Source: Zygaena filipendulae (taxonomy: Eukaryota; Arthropoda; Insecta; Lepidoptera; Zygaenidae). Taken from it: 64,000 nt of DNA. Under the pieces are notes generated by a model. It ran no database searches, was not told the origin of the DNA, and worked only from the letters and a program-made list of their open reading frames with translations. Location: NCBI GenBank assembly GCA_907165275.2, contig OU015651.1, positions 7,152,501-7,216,500 on the forward strand, read 5' to 3'. This document shows positions 11,735-22,056 of this stretch, piece by piece. How positions within the stretch are numbered: the stretch's first letter is position 1; every line of letters begins with the position of its first letter. A program made the position numbers and the translations under genes.

Positions 11735-14700
11735 ATGGCTAATTTAAAAATAGTAATAGCCAAAAAACAAGCTATATTTTCTCATATTACTGATTTATAT
11801 GAGAAAACTAAAAACTTTTCCGAAACTCGCCTTAAGCAGGAATTTCTGGCTAATACAAGTAATATTTCTAAACTGTACGAACAATTTAATAGCCTTTGTG
11901 ATGAGCATAACGCATTAGAAATGGAGAGTGATCCCTCATATAGTCCAAATTATTCAAATTGGCTGGCTTTTGAGGAAATATACTCCAAATTACAGCACGT
12001 TAGAAACTCCCTTATGGACAGCAATGATAAAGTCAAGGTCGCTTGCGCCTCCGTCGGTGATACTCATATTATAAAATTACCGCCCATAGAGCTTCCTAGT
12101 TTCGATGGAAAACCAGAATGTTGGCCATTGTTCTACGAAACTTTTAAAACTAACATTCATAATAATAAAAATTTGTGTGATGCTCAACGCGTCCAGTACT
12201 TAGTGGGCAAGCTAAGCGGTGAGGCACTTTCTGTGTTTGCGGGAATCATTCCGAACGAACAGAACTACACTTCCATATGGGACGCTCTAGTCAAGAAGTA
12301 TCAAGATGTGCGTACGCTGGGCACATATTATCTGAATAATATGTTCGACAATAAGGTAGTTGTAGATAATGGTGTCCAGCTAAATAAGTTTATTGAAAGA
12401 TTTTCATCATCGCTTAATGCTTTAAAGCAACTTGATATTCCTATTTTATCGGATTTTATAATAATGTTCCTTGCTCTAAAAAGGTTAGATACTTCGCTTA
12501 TACATTCCTTCGAAAATAATATTCGTGATAAGGATATTCCGCTTACATCTGATTTAATTGAATTTATTCGCCATCGTGTAAAGGTGCTAGAACGCACAAC
12601 TACGGCTACCACTTCTTCTAATGTTCGTACATATAATCCTGATGTAAATAATTTATCTAATAATGCCATGCTAGTTCCTTCCGGTAAGCAGAGTGCATAT
12701 TCGCAGGGACGTACGCGCTCAGCACATGCTACCGCGTCACGTTCTTTTGCGATTACAGGTTCCAATCCTGCCTCGTCTGTCTGTGTTGTGTGCAATGGGT
12801 CGGAGCACAACCTTTTGTTCGAATGCCCTAACTTTAAAAGTTTAAGCGTTAAGGCACGATATGAATATATAAAGGTCAATAAATATTGCACTAATTGCTT
12901 AAGTACAAGTCATACTGCGTCGCGATGCCATTCGGGCTCCCGCTGTAAGTTTTGTCATCAAAAGCATCACTCCTTGTTGCATTTTAATGTAGACGAAAAT
13001 ATCGATTCGACATTGGAGTGCAATAATAGATCTTCTAGTGCAACTGCAATGATGAACGCGGCCGCTGCGTCTGGTGCACCTGCATCTTCCTCGCGCGCCA
13101 CGGTTGACTCCCCGCTAGCTCCCGCCGCACCAGTCCCGGGTGCAAGTACCTCAATCACGTTGCACACACACTCACCCGCTACTTTTGATAATTATAAGCG
13201 TAATACGCAGATTATATTAGCTACTGCGCAAGTTTACGCCAGTACCGCTAATGGCGATAGAAAAATAGTTCGATGCCTCATTGATAACGCTTCGCAAAAC
13301 AATATTATAACAATAAAATGTTGTCATAAATTAAATTTAAATATAATACCGCTTACTAACTCCGTTATTAAAACTGTAGGAAATATATCGACCCCAGTTA
13401 AGGGATGGGTCACACTTACCATCACTTCTCGCTTTTCTGATGATAGATATGTTGTCAAATTAATCGTAGTTGACAACATAACCGAGCGTTTACCTACAAG
13501 TTATGTAGATACGTCCGCTCTGGAATATTTGGAGGGTTTACCTATGGCAGATGAAGGCTGGCACACGCCGAACGAAGTCGAGGCTATCCTCGGTGCACAG
13601 CTGTTCCCATACCTCCTGCTTGGAGGTCGTGCTGTATCTCGCCGCACTGCCGCCGCTCCTCCAGCTCTCGAAACCACGCTTGGCTATATAGTCATGGGCA
13701 GATTACCTACCTTAGCTTCTGCTCCGATTAATGATGTAGCCTGGTCCTTCGGTCCTATAATAAATAATGATTTCGATAATAATTTACAAAGGTTTCAGGA
13801 GGTAGAGGCGTCACTGTCGTGTGACATCGATAGCCCTGTAAATTCACAATGCAAAAAAATATTTTGCGACTGTGTGTCACGTGACCCTTCCGGTCGTTAT
13901 ATCCCCGCATTTTCATTTAGACGTGATCCTAGTCTTTTAGGTAATTCACTTGCTAAACGTAGTTATTCCGCTTTAGAGCGTAAATTTAGAAAGTCTATGC
14001 CTGATTTGAGACAGGCTTATAATGATCTTCTAAATGATTATTTAAATAAAGAGTATTTATTAGAAATACCATATTCACCGTCAGTTATGAATGACGGATA
14101 CTTTATTCCGTATCACGCTGTATGCAGGCCTGATAAGGCAACTATGAAGACGCCTGTTGTATTGGACACAAGTGCGTGTACTGATATAGGAGTGTCGCTA
14201 AATGACATATTACATACCGGTCCTAATTTACTGGCCGACCTGTACATATTAATTGTTAATTTTCGCTTATTCGCGATCGCTGTCTCTGCTGATAGGAAAC
14301 AAATATACTTATTCATTCTTGTTATTAATGATCACCAAAACTATGAAAATTTATTATTTCGCTTTGGTGATTCTAAGCCACCGCGTGTTTTCCAGCTTCA
14401 TTTTGTAGCATTTGATCTCCGATCTAATTCGTATGTTGCTATGCTAAACGTGCATCTTGTGTGTTTTAAACGCAAGGTTGCACCAATCAAATCTGTATCG
14501 TTAGTTCGCTTGGAGATTTGTTCCGCGTTATTATTCGCTAAATTAGCACGTCATAATATATTTATAACTTTTAATTATCGCTATTCAATTGGCGAAATAT
14601 CTGTGTTTTTTGATTCAATTACATTATATTGGATTCACTCATTTTTGCATCTTTGGCAGCAATTTGCTAATCACACCGCTGTTCATAAGCATTTAGCTTC

Positions 14701-15199
14701 TGTATGTTTTATTCTTATTAATAGAATACATAGTCAGAGTTATTGTTTCATAAGTGGTTTTCTCCTGTCGCAATTGATTAATCATGCTCTGTGCTGGCAT
14801 GGGCCATCTTGGGCTCGCACTTTAGTTTCCGAATGGCTTTTCGTATTCTCTCTTCGTGATAATATGCCTGAAATGAAATATTCTTATCTTCAAGCCGTTC
14901 CTGTAAAGGTCTCGTATTGGTCGAAACATTTAGAAATGCTCGTATACGTATTGCGGTTTACGCAGAAGTTACCTCGCTCCACCGCCATCCAATCAATAGA
15001 TCTTAAATCTGCTCATATCCGAGACCTGCAACACAAATATTTTCATAATGATATAAAGGGATTATTGAAGAAGAGAAACTCACCTCCTCCCTGGAAACTT
15101 TATCCATTTCTCGATAAAAATAATCTCCTCCGAGTTAGAGGACACCAGCTCTCTTATGCTGCGCTTCGAAAACCACCATTCTGTAGTATTTCCGCGTAA
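11735..15199 (+). CDS. Bel/Pao gag-protease-pol fusion ORF, RT core deleted
   Basis: The frame is 1154 codons with no stop. Residues about 115-290 form a Bel/Pao Gag region (LPPIELPSFDGKPECWPLF is the typical entry). Cys/His knuckles follow at about 348-415 (CVVCNGSEH, CTNCLSTSHTASRC, CKFCHQKHH). An aspartic protease-like segment lies near 513 with LIDNASQ, where Asn replaces the usual Ser/Thr after the Asp. From about 740 it resembles Bel/Pao reverse transcriptase: SLNDILHTGPNL, then FAIAVSADRKQIYL with the first catalytic Asp. After LRSNSYVAM it jumps to the post-RT segment VSLVRLEICSALLFAKL, so the motif carrying the YxDD catalytic pair and about 200-250 residues are absent. RNase H-like sequence beyond is eroded. 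The ATG follows an AAAA context and no earlier start in frame is apparent. Confidence 0.8.
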   Translation: MANLKIVIAKKQAIFSHITDLYEKTKNFSETRLKQEFLANTSNISKLYEQFNSLCDEHNALEMESDPSYSPNYSNWLAFEEIYSKLQHVRNSLMDSNDKVKVACASVGDTHIIKLPPIELPSFDGKPECWPLFYETFKTNIHNNKNLCDAQRVQYLVGKLSGEALSVFAGIIPNEQNYTSIWDALVKKYQDVRTLGTYYLNNMFDNKVVVDNGVQLNKFIERFSSSLNALKQLDIPILSDFIIMFLALKRLDTSLIHSFENNIRDKDIPLTSDLIEFIRHRVKVLERTTTATTSSNVRTYNPDVNNLSNNAMLVPSGKQSAYSQGRTRSAHATASRSFAITGSNPASSVCVVCNGSEHNLLFECPNFKSLSVKARYEYIKVNKYCTNCLSTSHTASRCHSGSRCKFCHQKHHSLLHFNVDENIDSTLECNNRSSSATAMMNAAAASGAPASSSRATVDSPLAPAAPVPGASTSITLHTHSPATFDNYKRNTQIILATAQVYASTANGDRKIVRCLIDNASQNNIITIKCCHKLNLNIIPLTNSVIKTVGNISTPVKGWVTLTITSRFSDDRYVVKLIVVDNITERLPTSYVDTSALEYLEGLPMADEGWHTPNEVEAILGAQLFPYLLLGGRAVSRRTAAAPPALETTLGYIVMGRLPTLASAPINDVAWSFGPIINNDFDNNLQRFQEVEASLSCDIDSPVNSQCKKIFCDCVSRDPSGRYIPAFSFRRDPSLLGNSLAKRSYSALERKFRKSMPDLRQAYNDLLNDYLNKEYLLEIPYSPSVMNDGYFIPYHAVCRPDKATMKTPVVLDTSACTDIGVSLNDILHTGPNLLADLYILIVNFRLFAIAVSADRKQIYLFILVINDHQNYENLLFRFGDSKPPRVFQLHFVAFDLRSNSYVAMLNVHLVCFKRKVAPIKSVSLVRLEICSALLFAKLARHNIFITFNYRYSIGEISVFFDSITLYWIHSFLHLWQQFANHTAVHKHLASVCFILINRIHSQSYCFISGFLLSQLINHALCWHGPSWARTLVSEWLFVFSLRDNMPEMKYSYLQAVPVKVSYWSKHLEMLVYVLRFTQKLPRSTAIQSIDLKSAHIRDLQHKYFHNDIKGLLKKRNSPPPWKLYPFLDKNNLLRVRGHQLSYAALRKPPFCSISA

Positions 15200-15703
15200 C
15201 GATCATCTTGTAAATTTAATCATTAATCATTATCATCTTTTTAATTGCCACATAGGCTTTCATCTTCTCATATCTCTTCTCAGACAAAGCTATTGTATAT
15301 TTTGAGCGCGAAACATTATTCGCAAATTATGTAACAATTTATGTTTTAATTTATCGCCTACTGGGTCATCACGTATTATGGCTGATCTGCCGCCTGCCCG
15401 CGTTCAGTAAGTTAAGACTCTTGCACACATAGGTGTAGACTATACTGCTCCTTTTAGCATTAATTTGACCCGTCGTCGTAGAGTTAGAAGTCAAAAGTCT
15501 TACATATGCCTGTTCTAAGCCTATCCCCAAATTTAAGAACGCGTCATAAATGGAACAGGAACACCCCGCTAGTTACGATTAACACAGTAGCTCTCTTGCA
15601 TCAGTATGACGTCCCGCCGCTTCGCTGGCCTCTAGGCATTATAGAGGAACTTCCACCGGGACGTGCAAGAGACCAATGGCTCTGTGCTCTCCCAACTTAA
15701 TAA
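15170..15703 (+). pseudogene. Bel/Pao integrase remnant, frameshifted
   Basis: Near 15170 the long frame loses register, and the adjacent frame carries the integrase zinc-binding region (LISLLRQSY, later a MADLPPARV-type segment near 15379 and HIGVDY near 15430). It is broken by in-frame stops near 15303 and 15409 and again near 15517. A last piece, open at 15506-15700, resembles the integrase C-terminus (PPLRWPLGIIEELPPGR). The DD35E catalytic core is missing between them. This is a dead gene. Confidence 0.7.
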
Positions 15704-15927
15704 TATTATGGGGGATCACATCTCGTTTTAGTCTTGTACTTAGTTTAATAATTTTTAATATCTAAAATGCTAGGCGCGTTGCGTTTGTTTATTTTATAAT
15801 TATTTTAGTTTATTCTGAATGACAGACTTTATCTCGCATTTGTATATTGTAATTTAATAGGTAGGGCTTAAATGAACCCTAAAGCTCTCTGTTTTGGAAA
15901 TCCTACGGATTCCCAAAGGGGGGAGCA

Positions 15928-16288
15928 TGTTTGCGCCGAATATTTTATAGTGGGTTTGGTGGCTTAATTTGTGAGCAAAACCAATCCAAATAATCGTGAC
16001 TTGATCTTGGCCCAAGATAATGGCCAGTAAATCCGTCGCATAATAAAACCATGACGTTTTATGTCAAACAAGAAAAAAGGACAAAATATGTCTGTTTCGA
16101 TGGCTGCTTAATATCGTTGCATCAACCGCTTTAAAATATCAAGTTGTGATTCCGCTCTCCAGAATCCAGACCCTAGCGCCGATCGAGCTCGAGGATTTGC
16201 AAGGTACGCATGCTCACTATCCACCTCTTTCTATATTTTTATTCGGCGCAAATTAAGGGTTCTCGGACTTTGTAATATATTCGCACCG
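15928..16288 (+). repeat. 3' LTR of the Bel/Pao element (right end uncertain)
   Basis: It starts TGTTTGCGCCGAAT directly after a purine tract. A 12-base inverted match ATTCGGCGCAAA lies at 16241-16252, and TATTCGCA at 16288 is one possible end. Another is GAGCTGCA at 16402-16409, next to TAA block 3. Without a 5' LTR the end cannot be fixed. Confidence 0.5.
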
Positions 16289-16367
16289 CCGCTCAGGTAA
16301 TATAGTTTTTGCCAAGTTTTCGCTTAAACATTTTTTGGTTTTGGCCGCGCTGAGGAGTCATCCTACG

Positions 16368-16393
16368 CCGTCTTTTCCCTCCTGAAAAGACGG
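16368..16393. other. Perfect 10-bp hairpin before TAA block 3
   Basis: CCGTCTTTTC (16368-16377) and GAAAAGACGG (16384-16393) pair around a 6-base loop, 18 bases before the TAA run. The arrangement (hairpin, then A-rich, then TAA) parallels the 3' end of the R4/Dong-like element at 11423-11526. Confidence 0.6.
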
Positions 16394-16410
16394 TCAGTAG
16401 TGAGCTGCAA

Positions 16411-16435
16411 AAATAATAATAATAATAATAATATT
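16411..16435. repeat. (TAA)n block 3
   Basis: Third TAA block, closing the Bel/Pao unit. Confidence 0.85.
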
Positions 16436-17869
16436 AGTAGGAAGTGTGTACGTATACAGTACAGTGAACAGTAGTGTAAAGTAAATACCAATAAGATCCG
16501 ATCGTCCAATATTCCATAAACGCCACGGCTTACGACAATAACTACTTATTTATTAGGGGCGATATAATTGTGATCTAGTCTGAAAATAAAATCAATGAAA
16601 GGTACTTTATTATGGCACGTCTAGCACTTTCTACCTTGTCATATACTAAAACTAGAGCTACCTGGTGCATTAAATGACACTATCTGTTTTTACCAGTAGC
16701 GTTCTTTCAACACTTTCAGTTGTGGTACTGAAAGTTTCAGTATATAAGTTTGCCTAGTGCCCACACTACTAAGTGGATATACCATGCACGTATATAGTTG
16801 CCACAGGGAAAACACGGTAAATAAGTGACTTTCACGGTTTTCGCTATAATTCCGTAGCGCAAACTTGATTACTATAACTTCTAAGTTTGTGCTGATTATT
16901 GTGCTGGGTTCAGATTCACTATGACTATTTTGCAAAAATACATAGATAACGATAAAAAAATTTTTTTGGCAACCTAAAGCATTTGGGATTTTGTTATATA
17001 CAGCAAGGAATATTTTTGCTATGGATGGATGGAAATGCTTGGGTAATCCCAAGCACCAGGTTGATTGTCCATAGGTTATCCTAAACCCGATAAAAGTCTG
17101 CGTTTAAAATTTGCTATTATATTTAGGATATCTATACATACCTATATTATAGATACTTATCGTCGGCATTGAAAACGCTAATTAGTTAATTAACGATTGA
17201 ATTAATTCTAATTGAAGTTCAAAACGTATTGTACTAGAGTTTATTGTAAATTGATTTTTCAAATAAACGGAGGTCCAAATCATGGTGAGTTCTAATTAAG
17301 TTTTGGTAGATGAAAGTTAGTGTGTGATTCAATGATCAATTAGTCAGAATATTTTCGAACAAAATATTTCCGGAATAGCGCCTCTGTGTATGACAGAGAC
17401 TACTCGGGACGTAGGTATATAGGTACCTACCTAGTTTTAGAAGACGACACATGACGCCAGATTAGTGAATTAACGCCAAGTACGTAAGCATGTTATGAAA
17501 CCACTGATTTAAAGTTATTTTCGTACAAATAACAGAGCTCCTAATATCTACTCGTATGTTAGACATAATGTTGAGTACGTTTCGAATATACTCTATCTAG
17601 TCTTTGATAACCAATAGTAGATACATACTTTTAAAAATAATTTTCGTGCATCGTATTGTATCGTATCGGCAGGGACAATCTTTTGTGCCCTATTTTGATT
17701 GCTTTTATTTTGCTTATTTCTTACTATGTTCTCAAAACCGGTAAAGCGATTATTTAAAATAATAAAAAAGAAATTAGAACTATATAATTTATATATTTTA
17801 TTAAATCCTTTAAATAAAGGACTGTCTTGTTTCTGGAAAACTTACGACTATACAAACATATCAGAGATC
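16436..17869. other. AT-rich non-coding spacer
   Basis: No gene seen. The 120-codon minus-strand frame at 16690-17052 has no motif and no splice context. Confidence 0.35.
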
Positions 17870-18300
17870 AATACTATAGATCATGATCTACTCATACATA
17901 TTATAAAACAAAGTCCTACGCCGCGTCTGTCTGTTTGTCTGTTCGCGATAAAATTAAAACTACTGAACGGAATTCCATGCGGTTTTCACCAATTCATAGA
18001 GTGACTCAAGAGGTAGGTTTGTACGTATAGTTTATCTAGGAATTCCCGGGGGAATTCCGAAATTACCGCGAGTGAAACCTCGGGGGCAGCTACTTATTGG
18101 TATATATGATATATTTTATCCCTCAACAAAGAGTGAGCCCCGAAATTCGTGCGACTGGAACCGCGGGGAACGGCTATTTGGTATAATTACGAGGTTTGAT
18201 CTTGCCTTTGCCGAGGGTCTTTTCATCCCCATACAAAGGTTCCCAAGAGAATACCGAAATATTTCATTCACGAGGATGAAATCGTGGAGAAACAGCTAGT
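17870..18300 (-). repeat. Two degenerate CTAGCTG-type repeats in tandem
   Basis: The first copy (to about 18094) has AGGAATTCCCGGGGGAATTC and ends GGCAGCTA. The second (to 18300) ends GGAGAAACAGCTAG. Both are in minus orientation and diverged. Confidence 0.5.
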
Positions 18301-19185
18301 TTTTTATTTTATTTGATTTGATTTTTATTAGTCTGTATTCAGATGTTGATAAATTGACAGAACCAGCAGTGATTGAACCAGAAAGTAAGGGGGAGATTAA
18401 ACTCCCATATTTTTTTTTATTTCTTATATAGTTCTCATAATATGTATATACTTATATATGACTAAAAGTATAATTTATATTTTTATTTTTATTTTTATTT
18501 TACACAATCTATTTCCATAGAATATTTTCAATTTCTACTTAAATTTACCTATATTATATAGATATGTAGAATCTATGTAACTATTAATGAATTTGTTCAT
18601 TATATTACTGTATTGTCGTAGGCACGGCGCGTAGCTCGGTCATACTAGTATAGGTACTTATATGGATAGAATTCAACGCATTTAACGTCATTGAAAAAAA
18701 AAAACTATAGATGTAAATGTGGAATGCTATTTTTATTAAAATTAAGTATATTTTTATTTTATTTTATGTTTTACACAGTTACTTCAATAAATGTTTATAT
18801 ACCTCAGCCTTAGTAATTTAGGCACAAGAGCTATCTTTTACGGCATGTAATTTAGTAAGTAAAGCTTTTAGTAAAGTGGTTAAATTTTGTCATAAATAAT
18901 ATTGTGTGAGGCAAAGTAGCTTGTCTGTAGGTAAAGGTTATAAGTTGGTTATTTTACTAGTTAATTATAAAATGTATTCAGAAAATAATAATAATTCTAT
19001 ACTTAAAAGGAAAGATATAGGTATAAAACTTTGATTATATTTTTGCACGTTTTATTTGAATTCGATAAAGTCAATAAAAATTGCATATTACCCCTGTGTT
19101 AATGCAATATTACAGTACATTCGGGAATTTATATCATATAATTATCGATGGTTATAGGGTTGATAAAGTATTTAAATATCTAGGC
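18301..19185. other. AT-rich non-coding spacer
   Basis: Long T-rich and A-rich runs, for example TTTTTATTTTTATTTTTATT at 18481. No gene or clear repeat. Confidence 0.4.
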
Positions 19186-19440
19186 GACGGAGCTTCGCTC
19201 GTAGCGCCATCTGTTGTTAAGTAGAAAAGCAGTACCAAATACTCATTTTTCATTGCCTGAAAACACGGAAACGACGTTTTCTAAAAATGAAACCTAGCTC
19301 GATCGATTAATCACCCCCGAAACCCCCTGCATACTAAATTTCATGAAAATCGTTGGAGCCGTTTCCAAGATTCAGATAATATACAATATACAAACATATA
19401 TACATAATATACAAGAATTGCTCGTTCAAAGGTAGTAGAT
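19186..19440 (+). mobile_element. Short LINE-like 3' end repeat
   Basis: The segment from GGCGACGGAGCTTCGCTCG through AAATTTCATGAAAATCGTTG and GCCGTTTCCAAGATTCAGAT to ACAAGAATTGCTCGTT has the look of a LINE-derived dispersed repeat common in lepidopteran introns. No coding part remains. The class is an inference. Confidence 0.45.
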
Positions 19441-20596
19441 ATTTTATTTACATACATACATCATCACATCATCAGAGGAGTCTACTCATTTACTTTAACT
19501 TACATGTCAATGTGACAAGTGGGACTATTGATTTTATTTAATCCATCATTCTGTCACTTCAATCGAGAGTCGCATCCTACATTTTAGGAAGGGTCGGAGT
19601 AGCTGTATTGCAAGATTGTACCCACCAAACGTCTTTTATTAATTCGGGTCAAATATTCCTTGATTTGGCAATTTCTGATGAAATTTTTACTAACATTTAC
19701 AGTATTCCCAGCAGAAGGCAGTTTTCAATTACCATTTATTCACACGATATACGAATATTATGAGTTGAAGAAAACGGCAGTCAGGTGTCGTACAGTAGAC
19801 GGGCATGAGCCGACCGCCTGTCCCAGGCTTCCGCAGCCCGCGCCTTCCCGTCCCGCTTTCTCGCACCGTCTGGCGCGCGCGGGGCGGGGGCGTTGACCGC
19901 CCTTCATTCCTTGCCTTTCCTCTCTCTCCCCTATCATGCCAAATAATACCAATGTAAACCTTAACTCGCCAACACAAAAGTCAAATTTGCACAGTGCCCG
20001 TCTTAGCCCGTTGTCATGAAGCTTTATTGGAAAAATGGTTCTTGCCTCCGTTCCCAACCGTATTTCAAGCAGATTGGGTGTGATTTGTATCGTGTGCATG
20101 CTTGGTGACTAACGTGGAGGCTGCTTTGCTCCACCGAGACATTGTATTACGAATGGATTTTTAAATTATGCATATTATTATATAATAATATAGGTATTTA
20201 ATGTTCATGTCATATCTTGTCATATAAATTTTATATATACTTATCCACTGAAAACGCTCGCAAATTGTGTTTAATATTTTATGACAGTGTACCTATGTTC
20301 CTAGTAGGTATACTTTATACATTTAATTCTTTGTATATTTGATCCACCGAAGGAGCCAGGTTGTGGATTTAAGTGGACGAGGGTGTATAAGTAATTGTTG
20401 GCGCTAGTCTACTTGTAACTTCTGAATTTTTTGACCGATTGTGGTTATACCGGGTGTAATGTTAAATGAGGGACTTTTTGAAAAAAGTTGTTCAGTTATT
20501 TTTTATGTTTAAAAACCTTATTTCACGGGTATAGCAATACAATATTACTCATATTTTAATGTAAGACAAGCTGTAAGGTTTGTCAGACAAATTTTA
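19441..20596. other. Spacer with a GC-rich patch
   Basis: 19790-19910 is GC-rich (GCGCGCGCGGGGCGGGGGCG near 19870) and open in several frames on both strands, which is expected from composition. No splice-bounded exon could be chosen. The rest is AT-rich. Confidence 0.3.
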
Positions 20597-20924
20597 ATTT
20601 TTAGTCCGTCTTGTAGATTAATAAAATATTGGACACGTATTTATTAATTTTTTTACGTAATGAAAAAATAACGGAGATACATTAAGTCGAAATGTCGCGT
20701 GATGTCATGCCATGCTACAGTTTATATCACGTTATGATGTCAAGAGCCCCCTCTCCTAAACTTCAATGCGTTCGAATTCTTCGAATTTTTTTCAATAATT
20801 TGAAAAAGCAAAAAATATATGTCTATTATTTTTTTATTATTTAACTGACGGCCTATATAGGTACAATATTGATTTTCATACCCCGGAAACTACCCTATTA
20901 GACTTACGTATCTATTATATACTA

Positions 20925-21105
20925 GCTGACCCCCGCGTTCCCGTGGTAATTTCGAAGTTTCTGAGGGAATTCCGGGATAAAATATACTTTATGTCCTTCT
21001 CTGTACCCCTGAGAACATGTACGCAAAATTTAATGATGATCGGTGCAGCCGTTCACGCGTGATGCCATGACCAAAGGAAATAGGGATTCATTTTTATATT
21101 AAAAG
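20925..21105 (+). repeat. CTAGCTG-type repeat inserted in family X
   Basis: It begins ACTAGCTGACCCCCGCG and continues with GGAATTCCGGGATAAAATAT, TCTGTACCCCTGAGAACATG and a GCAGCCGTTCACGCGTGA segment. Confidence 0.7.
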
Positions 21106-21136
21106 CATGGACCAATTAAAGTTTAATTGGTCCATG
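21106..21136. repeat. 31-base perfect palindrome, CATGGACC...GGTCCATG
   Basis: The arms CATGGACCAATTAAA and TTTAATTGGTCCATG are exact complements around a single G. Copy 2 of family X has a looser version near 36533-36560. Confidence 0.85.
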
Positions 21137-21277
21137 ATTAATAGATAGATTATACATAGATATACCTAGTGTAATTATTGCTTTGGGTAAGTCAACTGAA
21201 TCTAAATGACCCAAAGAATTTCAATAGTGCCAATGTTTAAATTTCCCGTACCATATATTATATCACCATATAACTTA

Positions 21278-22056
21278 CTAGCTGACCCCCGCGGTTTCAC
21301 TTGCGGTAATTTCCCGCGGGAGTTCTGGGATAAAAAGTACCTTGCGTCACTCAGGATCACTGTAGCTTCCTATAAGTGAAATAATATTCAAAATCGGTTC
21401 AGTAGATCCAGAGATTACCCATACAACCTCACAAACTCACTATCTCTGGAGTTCCCGCAAGAATTCCGGGATACAAAGTACCCTGTGTCACTCAAGATCA
21501 CTGTAGCTTCCTATAAATGAAGGATTTTCAAAATCGGTTCAGTAGATCCAGAGATTACCCATACAAACTCACAAACTCACAATCTCCGGAGTTCCCGCAA
21601 GAATTCCGGGATACAAAGTACCCTGTGACACTCAAAATCACTGTAGCTTCCTATAAATGAAGGAATTTTCAAAATCGGTTCAGTAGATCCATAGATTACA
21701 CATCCCCTACAACCTCACAAACTCACAATCTCCGGAGTTTCCGCGGGAATTTCAGAATAAAAAGTACCCTATGTCACTTAGGATCAATCTGTGAAAGAAT
21801 TTTCAAAATCGGTTTAGTAAATTCAGAGATAGCTGTTCCCCCGTGGTTTTCCCCGAGGGAAATTCGAAGTTCCCGCGAGAATTCCGGAATAAAAAGTACG
21901 TTATGACACTCAGGATCACTGTAACTTCCTATAAGTGAAAGAATTTTCAAAATTGGTTCTGTAAATCCAGAGAATACCTCCAACAACGTGACAAACTCAC
22001 AAACTCACAAACCCATAAACTCACAAACTTTTGCTCTTTATAATATTAGTATAGAT
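21278..22056 (+). repeat. CTAGCTG-type repeat with internal tandem amplification
   Basis: The element starts CTAGCTGACCCCCGCGG. A unit of about 132-146 bp is then repeated, starting near 21448, 21588, 21734 and 21866, after the first unit at 21278. Each unit has GAGTTCCCGC.AGAATTCCGG, AAAGTACCCT, AGGATCACTGTAGCTTCCT, AAAATCGGTTCAGTA and a CTCACAAACTCACAA tail. It ends in CTTTATAATATTAGTATAGA, the usual end of the family. Confidence 0.8.

Larger units (their letters stand above)
11527..16288 (+). mobile_element. Decayed Bel/Pao LTR retrotransposon
   Basis: The unit lies between TAA blocks 2 and 3. It has a leader at 11527-11734, a long gag-protease-partial-pol frame, an out-of-frame integrase remnant, a purine tract AAAGGGGGGAGCA (15915-15927), and a 3' LTR starting TGTTTGCGCC at 15928. 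No matching 5' LTR is visible upstream of the ORF, although a 13-base match TAATATATTCGCA occurs both near 11567-11580 and near the proposed 3' LTR end at 16276-16288. The 5' LTR is lost or too diverged. The element is not autonomous: catalytic segments of reverse transcriptase and integrase are missing. Confidence 0.75.
20597..21136 (+). mobile_element. Unnamed repeat family X, copy 1, interrupted
   Basis: 20597-20924 aligns with 36212-36535 (shared TTTTAGTCCGTC, ATAACGG.GATACATT, TTTGAAAAAGCAAAAAATA, TTCATACCCCGGAAA.TACCC). In this copy a CTAGCTG-type repeat (20925-21105) interrupts the family before its end segment CATGGACCAATTAAA, which in copy 2 follows directly. I do not know the family. 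No protein frame remains. Confidence 0.65.

Noticed and set aside
12328..12891. 187-codon minus-strand frame
   Set aside because: It lies entirely opposite the Bel/Pao frame and has no domain. It is a shadow.
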